The position numbers and the translations under genes were made by a program. The notes under the pieces were generated by a model, which was not told the DNA's origin, ran no database searches, and was given only the letters and a program-made list of their open reading frames with translations. From Monodelphis domestica (lineage: Eukaryota; Chordata; Mammalia; Didelphimorphia; Didelphidae), in assembly GCF_027887165.1 (NCBI RefSeq), contig NC_077228.1, forward strand, positions 108,822,043-108,886,042: a stretch of DNA of 64,000 nt. The letters run 5' to 3'. Shown here piece after piece: positions 11,431 to 22,159 of the stretch (position 1 is its first letter; every line of letters begins with the position of its first letter).

Positions 11431-11656
11431 TCAAAAGTAAGAAGGGACAGGTGGGGCAAGAAGATACTTCCATGATGGAGGAATCTAGAGACTCAGGACC
11501 AGCACCAGGAGAGGACTGAGGAGTGAGCATGAATATCCTGGCTGAGGGAAGATCTTATCAATTGAAGGTGAGGCCACAGGGTTGGAGGAATCTCCATCCA
11601 CCAAATGGTCCAAAGGGCAGCTGGCCCAGGTTGCCTCTTTCAATGGATTGTGTGGA

Positions 11657-11659
<3 letters not shown>

Positions 11660-11703
<44 letters not shown>
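11660..11703. repeat. (TG)n microsatellite
   Basis: About 22 uninterrupted TG units, 30 bp before an antisense SINE. Confidence 0.95.
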
Positions 11704-11704
<1 letters not shown>

Positions 11705-11732
11705 GGTTTTTTGTTCTCTTTGTTTCTTTTCT

Positions 11733-11935
11733 TTTTTTTTTAAACCCTTACCTTCCATCTTGGAGTCAATACTGTATATTGGCTCCAAGGCAGAAGAGTG
11801 GTAAGGCCTAGGCAATGGGGGTTAAGTGACTTGCCCAGGGTCACACAGCTGGGAAGTGTCTGAGGCCAGATTTGAACCAAGGACCTCCCGTCTCTAGGCC
11901 TGGTTCTCAATCCACTGAGCTACCCAGCTGCCCCC
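11733..11935 (-). repeat. Type A SINE
   Basis: Poly-T then AAACCCTTACCTTCCATCTT through ACTGAGCTACCCAGCTGCCC; well preserved. Confidence 0.92.
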
Positions 11936-12225
11936 GTTCTCTTTGGAGAACGTTTCTTAGGAAATTTTTATTTTAGAAAATCTCTAACTATGTGGTGACT
12001 GAGCTAAGGGAGAAAAGGATTATTTTATTATTTATTATTTTATTTTTTTCTCTATGTCACAGTCAATAGAAGAAAGAGATCTCTGCATCCCTAGGGACCA
12101 GGTGTGGTGGTGTCAGCAACCAGAGCCCAGGAAGAAGCTAGGACAGATTGGGAGTAGGAAAATAGGAGGGAGAAGCCTCATCAGAACTACCTGTAAATGC
12201 TGGAGCTCCTTCCTAGCTGGGTCAA

Positions 12226-12345
12226 AAATTCAATTCAATTCATTAAACAGTTCTTTGGTGCCTACTGTATAAGATGAATTGTGCTACGTGCTGAGGATAC
12301 AAAACTGAAGCCAGATTAACTTACTGCTTTTAAGGAATTTATTTA
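12226..12345 (+). repeat. MIR3-like repeat
   Basis: GTGCTACGTGCTGAGGATAC and TGCTTTTAAGGAATTTATTT match the recurrent phrase family. Confidence 0.5.
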
Positions 12346-12545
12346 AGGCAGAGGAGTACAGTGGAAAGAATGCTGAGTTTGGAGTCAGAAGACCTGGATT
12401 TGAATCCCATCTCTGATACATACTTCCTGTGTGACATTAGCTAAACAACTTGGTGTCTCTGGGCTTCACTTCCTTACTTGTAAAATAGGGATGTGGTGGA
12501 TTAAATGGTTTGTATGTCTCTTCTAGCTCCAGATCTCCAATTCCA
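12346..12545 (+). repeat. MIR/tRNA-type SINE
   Basis: GAGTTTGGAGTCAGAAGACC and GATTTGAATCCCATCTCTGA, followed by TTACTTGTAAAATAGGGATG. Confidence 0.7.
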
Positions 12546-12594
12546 TGATCCAAGAGGTGAACAGGATAAATATGCATGTTTGCTATAAGGGGAA

Positions 12595-12730
12595 GGAAAG
12601 GGAATAAGCATTTATATAGCACTACTAAGTGCTGGCGACTATACTAAGTATCTTTCAATAATTATCCCATTTGATGCTCAAAATCCTGGGAAGTAGGTGC
12701 TATTATTATCCCCATGTTACAGAGTGTAAG
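12595..12730 (+). repeat. MIR
   Basis: AAGCATTTATATAGCACTAC, then GAAGTAGGTGCTATTATTAT and CCCCATGTTACAGAG. Confidence 0.75.
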
Positions 12731-12801
12731 AGAGGAATATGCAAAAAGAAGAACTGGCAAAAGAGAGAAATTAGATCCAGTGAAGCAAGAAACAGCCCAT
12801 G

Positions 12802-12851
12802 CGGGGGTGGGGGGGTTGGGAGTGGTTGGGTGGGGTGGGAGGTGGGGAGGG
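12802..12851 (+). other. G-rich, potential G-quadruplex tract
   Basis: At least six runs of three or more G in about 50 bases, starting GGGGGTGGGGGGGTTGGG. Confidence 0.6.
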
Positions 12852-13745
12852 AAGAAAGGCAGTGACCCAGAATTCCAGGGAAAAAACAGAGGCTGAGGGG
12901 AACTCAGAAACTGCCACTTCAACTGGATTCCTTCAGCTGAGAGCCTGACAAGAAGGACTCAAAGACTGGAGGTTCCCCTTTGGACACCAACGACTTTCCT
13001 AGGGATCCCTGGAAGTTTTCTGCTTAACTCAGCTCAACATAGTAGATTGGACTTTGAGAAAAGCCATCTACTGAGGAAATTCTCTCCAAGGATTTTCTCC
13101 ATCTCTCTCTCCCCGATTGTCCTGAACTTTAGCAATAACCAGATTAGCTCAAGAATAGGGACAACTAGCAGCTGACCAGAAAAGGGGCCAAGGTTTAGAG
13201 CCAGGACCCCAAGATTTTGGGGAGGGTCAGTCTGCCAGTCTTTGGGGATTCCTGCCACCCACTTTCCTTATCCAACCCTCTTATTTCCCCCTCCCTGAGT
13301 GATTCTCCATTAAAGCATTATTATAAAGATTAGGTCTGCCTACTTTCTGACATCAAAAAAGGGGACTGAAGATTTAGGGAGAATCATCTCTCTCCCTAAA
13401 GAGGAGGATAAGCTCAAGAGTGGGGTTGGGGAGTGAAAGTTGGAGTTGGGATATTGGGAAGATCCAGAGGCAGGAAAGTCTATCCTGCCTCTTAACAACA
13501 GCTAAGACCAAGAAGGGAGGTAGTGGGTCATTTCTTTAAACCCTCTCCTCCAGTCCTTAATCTCTACCTCCCAAACCAAATCTCTGAAGAAACATACTCT
13601 GTCCCTCAGGGAAACAAACTGAGGTTTTCTTCACCAAAGGGAAGAGAGGGGAAGATCAACCTCTTCTCCCCTCTCAGTCTCTCAACCTCTTCTCTCCTTC
13701 TCATTCAATTCACCAGTGTGTGTGTGGGGGGGGTTAACCTTCCAT
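12852..13745. other. Unassigned sequence
   Basis: No repeat family or exon recognised. Short ORFs on both strands lack homology I can see. Confidence 0.3.
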
Positions 13746-13754
13746 AATGGCCCC

Positions 13755-13890
13755 ATATCACAAGATGAAGAAACTTAGGCAAACACGTTACATGACTTGT
13801 CCAGGGTCACATAGCTTTGAAGTGTTTGAGGCTGAATTTGAACTCATCTTCTTGATTCCAGGCTTAGTGCTCTAGCCACTGCATTATCTA
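13755..13890 (-). repeat. Core-SINE fragment (MIR or type B)
   Basis: GATGAAGAAACTTAGGCAAA and CCAGGGTCACATAGCTTTGA in antisense order. Confidence 0.7.
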
Positions 13891-13999
13891 ATGGCAGATG
13901 CATAGATCTGGAAAGAATAAAAGTAGAGAAGTCCAATTAGAGTGATTGAAAACAATGGAGAGGGGAAGTATTACTTGTAACTTCAGGGGAGTTGCATAC

Positions 14000-14426
14000 T
14001 GGGAGCTAAGATAGTGGAGTAAAGGATGCTTCGTTCCCCTAATCCCTCCATGCACACACACAAAAATAAATTGTCTCAAAACAAAGGATAGCTGGAGGAA
14101 CACATCCCACCAGGGAAAGAGGAGAGAGCAGCATCTGTGAGACCCAGCAGATCTTGGAGCAGCCCAGTGAGAAGAAGTAAAGAAAGAAGGAAGGAAGCTA
14201 AATAAGATGGATTGATATAAAAAAAGGATGGGAAAGGGGAACACATGGGAAGGAGAGAAAAGGAGAGATAGTAGGGGGAAAACTACCTCTCACTGAGAAT
14301 ACATGAATGCCAAATTCAGTGGAGGAAAAGAGGGGGATGGGATGGCTTTGATTGAACCTTACTCTCATTGGAACTAGCTCAAAGTGGGTATAACACCCAC
14401 ACTCAGTCAGCTATAGAAACATATCT
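14000..14426 (+). mobile_element. Old L1, 5' portion (split by a solo LTR)
   Basis: Starts with GGGAGCTAAGATAGTGGAGT, resembling the L1 5' end. It leads into AGCTATAGAAACATATCTTACC, which joins cleanly to CTATAGAGAAG at 15560 once the LTR is removed. Confidence 0.55.
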
Positions 14427-14430
14427 TACC

Positions 14431-15555
14431 TGTAAACCTTGAAATTTCTCAGACTTGTGAATGTTAAAAAATTTCCCCATTGGACTGGGAACATTCCCCA
14501 TTTTGATGTGAGAACTCGCCAGGATCAGAAATGTGAGGACCTCTACTCCACCCGTACTTAAGACTGCTTTAGGGGAAAAAACTCCTTGCTATGGGAGGAC
14601 CTCTACTCCACCCGTACTTAAGACTGCTTTAGGGGAGAAAAATCCTTGCTAAACAATGAAAGTACTTGGACCCATGCTTATGATGAGGCAGGGAGTTCTT
14701 TGAGCCATGCCTGTTTTTTAGAATTGATACAATGGGATGCTAGGTACCTAAAAGGGCTGGGCAAGTTTTCTCTTAATGAGATTAGTTGACTCAGCTGTGT
14801 TTTCTCTGGTTCAGACTTACTAAGGAGATTGGTCGACTTAGCAGGAATTTAGATGGGCAGTCCTTTGGAAAGCATCTACAGTGATTGGTAGATATAGGGA
14901 CTTAGGGGAGGTGACATGGGAGAAAAACCTCCTTTATAAGAAAAGGAATCTCTTGAGCAAGGGATCCTTGGAGGCTTGGAGAGGCTTGGAGATCCTTGGA
15001 TACTTGGAGATAGATCCTTTTGGAGGAGGCCCTTTGAAGATCTCTTGAAAGGAAGTCCCTTGGGAGGCTGACTCTGGCTAGAACTCCCTCTGGGAAGATT
15101 CTGTTCCCCAGACATCCTTGCTTAAGACAAATCTTATGGTGAGTGATAACTGACTGGTTTCTCTCTTAAGGCTCAGGCCTGGGTTGGCCAGGCCTGCCCT
15201 GGCCAACCTATTTTTTCTCATTAATTCCTTTTCTCTCTCCTTCTCCTTTTCTTTAATTCCTCATTGTATTATTAATTAAATTCTCTAAAAAAAACCAGTT
15301 GACTTGGGCATATTCACAATTTGGGAATATATTCCCTGGTGACCACCTTATATTTGATTTAAAAACCAAGACACTGTAGTGAAACATTTTCTGCGGTCAA
15401 ATTTACTCACCCTCTCTTATATCTATCACAATTTATATCTTCCACCATTTTAACTCACTACAGTTTACAACATCAACCATTTTAATTATAACAGTTTAAG
15501 ACCCCAACTCTTTTAACTGTCACAATTTATGCCATACACTATTTTAATTACAACA
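14431..15555 (+). mobile_element. Solo LTR of an ERV1-like endogenous retrovirus, copy 1
   Basis: Begins TGTAAACC and ends ACAACA. It is flanked by an exact 4-bp target duplication TACC (14427-14430 and 15556-15559), typical of gammaretrovirus-like integration. A likely ATTAAA polyadenylation signal lies at 15275-15280. The same element occurs at 36120-37188. It carries a 60-bp internal tandem duplication (14535-14654) and an extra AT-rich repeat near the 3' end, which account for its greater length. No internal viral genes are present, so it is a recombination remnant. The plus-strand sense is set by the polyadenylation signal and the TATA position in copy 2. Confidence 0.85.
14535..14654 (+). 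repeat. 60-bp tandem duplication within solo LTR copy 1
   Basis: Two successive 60-bp units each begin GAGGACCTCTACTCCACCCG and differ at only a few positions. The unit is single in copy 2. Confidence 0.92.
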
Positions 15556-15559
15556 TACC

Positions 15560-16700
15560 CTATAGAGAAGTATGGTAGGGAGAATAAGGGGGGAATAGTT
15601 AAAAAGAAAGGTGAATGGTGGGGGGAACAGTCATTGAAAAACAAAACATCTGTGAACAGGAAAAGGCAAAAAAGAGAGAGAATAAACAAGAGGAAAATAA
15701 GATGGAGAGAAACACAGTAATCATCACTGAATGTGAGTGGAATGAACTCATCCATAAAACAATAGAGGACAGCAGAGTGAATTAAAAACCAGATCCACAC
15801 AATGTCATTTATAAGAAACACATTTAAAATAGACACACAGAGTAAAAGTAGAGACTGGAACAGAATTTACTATGCCTCATCTATGTAAAATAAAAGCAGG
15901 GGTAGCAACCATGATTTCAGACAAAGCAAAAGTAAAAGTTGATCTAATCAAAAGAGTTAAGGAGGGAAATTACATCATGACAAAAGGTACCATAGACAAT
16001 GAAACAATATCAATATTAAATACATATGCACCAAATGGCATAGCATCCAGATTCCTAAAGGAAGTTATGTGAGGTAAGTAAAATGTTACTAGTGGGGGAC
16101 TTCAATCTTTCCCTTTCAGAAGTAGATAAATTCAACCAAGAAATAAACAAGAAAGAAGTTAAGTTGATAAATACAACTTTAGAAAAGCTTAATATGATAG
16201 ATCTGTGGAGAAAAGTGAATGGGAATAGAAAGGAATACCCCTTTTTCTCAGTAGTATATGGCACCTTCACAAAAATCAGTCTCATAATTGGGCATAAAAA
16301 CCTCACATCCAAATACAGAAAAGCAGAAATATGAAAATACAGACCTTTCAGACAATAATGCAATAAAAATTACACTCAGCAAAGAGTGGCAGAAAGACTA
16401 AAATTTAATTGGAAACTAAACAATCTATCCTAAAGAACAAATGGATCAAAGAACAAATCATAGCAACAATCAACAATTTCATTAAAGAAGATAACAATGA
16501 GGATACAACAAAATTCATGGGATGCAGCCAAAGCAGTACTCAGAGGGACATTCACATATCTTAATGCTTATATAAATAAATTAGAAAAAGAGCAGATCAA
16601 TTAACTAGGCGTGCAACTAAAAAAACTAGATAAAGAACAAATTAAAAATTCCCGATTAAACACCAAATGAGAAATCCTGAAAATCAAGGGAGAGGATAAT
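15560..16700 (+). pseudogene. L1 ORF2 endonuclease-region relic
   Basis: Conceptual translation in interrupted frames gives NVNGMNSSIK-like, AEWIKNQIHT, KAGVATMISDKAKVKVDLIK and ISILNTYAPNGIASRF, matching the N-terminal APE endonuclease of L1 ORF2. Stops and frameshifts are frequent (for example at 16071 and 16333), so it is dead. It continues the element broken by the solo LTR. Confidence 0.75.
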
Positions 16701-17555
16701 ACAATTGAAAGTAAGTGACTTCAGGGAACTTGGGATACTACCAAAGGATATGATATGTTCCTTGAGGAGAGGGAAGGACTTCAATAGTCGTGGGTATGGA
16801 GGAGACCATTACAGGTTTGAGGACAGGCACAAGGCATCAAACGGCATGTTGGAATTGGTGTGAGACATCTAGTTTGTATGATAGAGACTTCATGAAGAAA
16901 GGAGTGGAAAACTAGGCTATAAGCCTGGAAATGTAGTTTGGTGGCAGACTGGAGGACCATAAATAATATTAGGTGAAGAAGTTTGCTTTTTATTTGATGG
17001 GTGGTGGGGAATCTCTGAAATACTTTTGAACTGGAATTGATAGAATCAGAACCATGTATTGGACTTTTCCTTCATGCCCTCATTCCAGCACCTATCTCAC
17101 ACACTTCTGGGCCATCTGGTGGGGGCGGGGAGGCAAAGAATCATTAAATGAGCATCAAAGCAATAACTATAAATATTTTCACTTGGGGCACAAACAGCTG
17201 TGATGGGAGGGGGACAGGCAGTGATTCAGAAGAAAGTCTTACCTGGGATGCAGTTATAGACTTCTGTTCCATGGGAAAAACTATTTTGGGGGGTGGGGAG
17301 CAAATATCCTTAGAACAACCTTATGGTAATGGGAACCTAGAAGAAGTGACCTTGAGACAGCTGTGAAATGAGTCTCAAGATCGTGCCTACAGGGGACAGC
17401 AATAGAGGAAAGAAAGCACACAATACACTAGTATGTTGGTTGCCTGGACCAAAGCCCAAATCACCCTGTGATAGTTGTAGCTTTTTATGAAATCTCAGGA
17501 TCCCCAGTGGTGAGGGAGTAAAGATCAGGAAACTTTCCATCTGGGTGCTTTTTTG
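16700..17555. other. Unassigned sequence
   Basis: No coding or repeat signature that I can name. Confidence 0.3.
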
Positions 17556-17559
17556 TACT

Positions 17560-17945
17560 CATGCCTGAAATGCAATCTAAGCTCTTAGAATTCCCAATTT
17601 CCTTCAAAATTCACCATCTATGATAGGTTTTTCCTGATTCCCCCAGTGGCTAGTCCTCCCCTCACAATTACCTTGGATCTATTCTTGCTCTGTGTGTGTG
17701 TGAGTGTGTATATTCCCATACACCCAAATGTACGCATATATATGTGTGTGTGTGTGTGTCTGTTTGTCTATCTGTCTATCTCTCTGTCTTTCTCTTCATC
17801 CTGCCCCTGTTGCCCCTTCTCCTCTCCCCTATCTAGGTTATTTGGGCGCTGAGACTATTTAATTCACGTTTACCGTTGCATCCCGGCACCTAGCAGCATA
17901 TAACAACAGGTGATTAATAAAAGTCTGTTTGCTTGATTGATTAGA
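17560..17945 (+). repeat. L2 3'UTR and tail with internal (GT)n
   Basis: AATTCACCATCTATGATAGG near the start, CATCCCGGCACCTAGCAGCA and GATTAATAAAAGTCTGTTTG at the end. A GT/TCTG microsatellite (17690-17790) has expanded inside it. Confidence 0.65.
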
Positions 17946-17959
17946 AATTAGAAAGCATC

Positions 17960-18540
17960 GCTCCTTCATGGTTGGGCATGAAGTCCAAAGACGTTCTCCT
18001 TTGCTTTGGCGTTTTGACCAGAGTCCAGAGCGCTGCCTCTTTCAGGAGAGCCACTCCGTCCCCCGCACCCATTCCTCTGCTTCCCAGCAGCTGTCTCTCC
18101 TGTCTTGTCAGCTCCAGAGCGACTGTCAGGTCGTTGCATTATTTATCTGCTCGGTAACATTTACTGGGATTTACTGTTTAATAACTGTCACTCCAATATA
18201 TCTTTTCTTAATCCCTTCAGATCTGTCGCTGTAGCGATTTTAAATATTTATCAACGCTGTTTGTGTGTTCGTTGGTTAGGTTGCAATTTTCTTGTAATTA
18301 AAGATTTACAAGACACTGCTCAAGATTTACGGAGGATTGGCAGGGATCAAAGGCGGGGGAGGGGGAAGGAGGAGGAGGGATCTGGTGTCCGAATGAATCA
18401 GCGGCGTTCAGTCCTGGGAAAGGGTCCTGCTTCCCTAGGGAAGGTGGGGCCGCTCTCCTACCAAAGTACAAAGTTTCTAACGTTATCAGATCTGTGTTTT
18501 TAGCTCTTGTCCTTTTTCCTCTTCCCAGCGGGATGAAACA
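17960..18540. other. Unique, CpG-retaining block; candidate conserved non-coding element
   Basis: No repeat signature. The AT-rich core at 18110-18330 keeps CG at several places (AGCGACTG, GTCGTTGC, CTCGGTAA, GTCGCTGTAGCG, AACGCTG, TTCGTTGG), unusual beside its CpG-poor neighbours. No convincing ORF. Confidence 0.4.
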
Positions 18541-18547
18541 GCTTGTA

Positions 18548-18935
18548 ACAACAATAACAATAGCTCTCATTTATACAGAACTCTTTCTAAGAGATTCGGT
18601 TATTTTTCAGGCTACAGTGGGCTGTGACACCAACCAGGGTCAATGACCTGAAGGACCAGCAAGACTTTGGCTTGAGAAATGCCTACCTATCTCTAGCCCT
18701 CAGACTCTTCACAGCTCCATTTAGAGAGGAGTCAATGTCTTTGATTTCATTGAATCATTGTCCCATTGTGCCCCAACCCAAATGTGCCAGAGAAATACCA
18801 AGGACTCAAAAGAGATGAAGATAGACTGTAAACTCCAGAAGGGTAGAGAGCACATCTTATTTAAATGTGGTATCTCCCCCAGAATTTACAATATTTTGCA
18901 AACAGTAAGAATTCGGTAATTTTTTAAGATTAAAC
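18548..18935 (+). repeat. MIR head, unassigned stretch, L2 tail
   Basis: AACAATAACAATAGCTCTCA at the start; GACTGTAAACTCCAGAAGGG and AACAGTAAGAATTCGGTAAT at the end are L2-tail phrases. Confidence 0.5.
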
Positions 18936-19640
18936 TTTTAAAAGTCTGTACTTAAATACCAAATGCAATGAGAATTCCCAGGTACAAAGGAGAACCAGAG
19001 AAAAGGAGTGTATGTAAAACCATGAATCCCTCTAAAGTACAGGTTTCTTTTTCTTTTAAATAAACAATAACTTCAACATGCAACGTTCAAATCTACCTCA
19101 TTTGTCTAGGTTTTCCTCTTTTCTCTTTTGGGCATTAAAAAATACTTTAGTGCTCAAAATACTTTTCTTCCTTTTGGCAACCTATTGCTAAGTCTCTTCT
19201 TTTCCCTCCTTCCTTCACCCTCCCCAACAGAAAAATAAATAAATAAATAAACCTTTTGTAATTATAACAGTGATTTTTCTGGCTTTCAGGGTTCCTTAAG
19301 GAAGATTGCTTCCTTCTGCCATTGCCTTGAGCCTCCACCAATTGTCTTCTCCTAATCTTGGGGGTTCAAGCACCCCAGTTCCACTAAACTAAAGCCACTA
19401 AAAAAATTACATTGACTTACAAAGGACTATTTATTTCAAAGCTATAGCAAGAACAAACATACAAACACTTCCCCCCAACATGTGAAGAGCATAGTCCTCT
19501 CTATAGGATTTCAGTCTCTGGAGACAAAAGGGTGATTAGGTTCACAGGTTAGTTTAGTTCCTAATATATATATTATATATAATATCTTGAATATCAAATA
19601 ATTTTCTTTTATCAGAGAAATTTGATAAAATGAATTTTTC
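18936..19640. other. Unassigned AT-rich sequence
   Basis: Contains a short (AAAT)n run at about 19233 and a TA-palindromic stretch at 19563-19584; otherwise nothing recognised. Confidence 0.3.
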
Positions 19641-21613
19641 CTATTCAACCACTTCCTTTATTATCCTAACTGTATTAATGTTGCCTGTGCAGAAGCTCTT
19701 TAGTTTTGAGTAATCAAAGGTGTGTGTGGGGTAATTTCCTTTATCTCTTCTTTCTTTAAGAATGCATCTTTGGAGGGCAGTTTCTTCATCTTGTAATATG
19801 GGGCCAGACCTATAGATGGGGAGGTCCTGGGTTCAAATTTGAATTCAGACAGTTCCTAGCCATGTGACCCTGGACAGGTCACTTAACCCCCGTTGCCTAG
19901 CCATTACTGCTCTCATTCTGCCTTGGAACCAATATAGAATATTGTTTATAAGATAAAAAGTAAGGATTAAAAAAAAAAAAGAATACATCTCTTACCTATA
20001 CCCACTTAGTAGCTATGAGAACTATATAATCTGTTTCTCTTCTATATTTTTATAATATCATCTTTAATATTAAGGTCACATCTATTTAGGATGTATTGTG
20101 TGCAGTATTAGTTTAAGTCTAATTTCTACTAGACTATATTCCTGTTTTCCCTTCAGGTTATTAAAAAATCAAATAGGGAGTTTTTCCCTAGATAATATAT
20201 TTTCAACTTTATCAAACAGTGGATAATTGAGTCCTATTTTTTTCTGAATCTCCCTTGCCTAGTATGTTCCATTGATCTCTATCCTTGCTTCACTCCTGTA
20301 TTTGTTGGGAAAAGTTATCTAGTTTATTCCCATTGCATATCATGCATAAAAGAGTACTGTAATTTGTCAAAGCCTTTTTTTTTTTGTACTATTAAGATGA
20401 TCGTGTGGTTTTGGACGGTTTGGGTTTTTAATGTGATCACAATATGTTGATTATTTTTCTAATTCTGAATCATACTTACATACTTGACACAAATTTCACT
20501 TGATCATAATGGATGGTTTCTTTGATAAATTGCTGTAGTTTGATGGGACTTTGTTTAAACATTTTGAATTAAGACTCATTAACAAAATTGACCTATAGTT
20601 TTCTTCCTCTATTTTTATCATTCCCTAATTTATGCATCAATACCACATTCATAACAAAAAGGATTCTGAATTTTTGAGAATAATTGCTGAAGTATGGGGA
20701 CTAACTGTTTTTCAAAAGTTTGATAGAATTCTCCTATAAATCTATCAGGCCCCTGAATTTTTTTCTTTGTTATTTCTTTTATAGCTAGATCTATTTCCTT
20801 TTCTGAGATTAGGTTATTTAAGATCTTTATCTGGTCTTCTGATAATTTGGGTATTTTGTATTTTTGAAGACATTCTTCCATTTCTTTTTTTCTCAGTTTT
20901 GTTAGCATATAACTGCATGGTATATTCTGAGTATTCTTTTTATTTCTTCTGGTTTTTCAATTTCACCTTGCTCATTTGCTATTTTATTGATTGAGTTTTC
21001 TGCTCTCTTCTTTTAACCGGATTAGCTAAGGGTTTATCAATGTTATTGGTCTTTTCAAAGAACCAGTTTTAGTTTTATATATCATTTCTATGGGGTATTT
21101 TTTTGTTTCTAATTTTTCTATCTCCTCCCTAATTTTTAATATCTTCTCTTTTGTGCTTATTTTAGCTTTATTTGTTGGTTTTATAATTTTAAAAATGCAT
21201 ATTCAGTTCATTAATCATCTCTTTTTCTGTTTTATTAATGCATGATTATAAGGATATTATTTTCCTTCTGAGTACTGCTTAAGCAGAATCCCAGAAATTT
21301 TGGTGTGTTACTTCATCATTATAATTTTCTTTTATATAGCTATACATTGTTTCTATTATTTGTTTTTCAATCCATTCATTATTTAAGATTCCATTGTTAA
21401 ATCTCTGGGTCTGTATCTTTTGTTTTTTGGTCCCTGAACCAATTTCTATTCTTGTCCAGTATAGTTTGTAAAGGATGTGTTGACTATTTTTGTATTTCTT
21501 AATATTTGTTTGTAATATTTTTGGGGCCGTGGCCAATTTTTATAAAAGTTCCATTTGGTATAGAGAAATAAGTATTCTTTTTCTATCTCATTTAGAAGAA
21601 ACCATAAGTCTTT
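19641..21613 (-). pseudogene. L1 ORF2 relic (reverse transcriptase and C-terminal region), antisense
   Basis: On the minus strand 20908-20630 reads LNNLISEKEIDLAIKEITKK and GPDRFIGEFYQTF, the L1 reverse-transcriptase start. 21536-21279 reads as the linker upstream of it. The 3' side at 19670-19720 holds TTGCCTGTGCAGAAGCTCTT, a diagnostic antisense L1 phrase. Multiple stops; inactive. Interrupted by a type A SINE and by a younger L1. Confidence 0.85.
19770..19978 (+). repeat. Type A SINE inserted in the L1 relic
   Basis: Flanked by 12-bp target duplications AAGAATGCATCT (19758-19769) and AAGAATACATCT (19979-19990). The 5' head is degenerate. Confidence 0.85.
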
Positions 21614-22112
21614 TTAAAAATTTACAAATATTTTTCCATTTTTTCATGATTCATTTTCTTTCCTTCCCCTTTTCCTTCTCCCGTCCCGGAGCCAATAAGC
21701 AATTTCACTGGGTTATACAAATGTTATCATTTGATACCTATTTCCATATTATTCATTTTTGCAATAGAGCAATCTTTTAAAACCAAAACCTCAAATCATA
21801 AACCCATATAAACAAGTAATAAGTCATATGTTTTTCTTCTGTGTTTCTACTACCACAGTTCCTTCTCTTGATTGAGATAGCAATCTTTCTCATAAATTCC
21901 TCAGGATCGTCCTGGATCACTGCATTGCTACTTGTAGCAAAGTCCATTATATTCAATTGTTCCACAGTGTTTCACTTTCTGTGAACAATGTTCTCCTGGT
22001 TCTGCTCATTTCAATTTGCATCAGTTCATGGAGATTCTAACAGTTCATATAGAAATCATCTAGTTTAACATTCCTTACAGCACAATAGTATTTCATCATA
22101 ATCATATACCAC
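21614..22112 (-). mobile_element. Younger 5'-truncated L1 3' end nested in older sequence
   Basis: Target duplications AGAAACCATAAGTCTTT (21597-21613) and AGAAACCATTAGTCTTT (22113-22129) differ at one base in 17. The interior matches the L1 3' ends at 7091 and 35045 (AACAATGTTCTCCTGGTTCT). Confidence 0.88.
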
Positions 22113-22159
22113 AGAAACCATTAGTCTTTAAACTAGTTTCTCCAGAAATTTGTTCAGTT

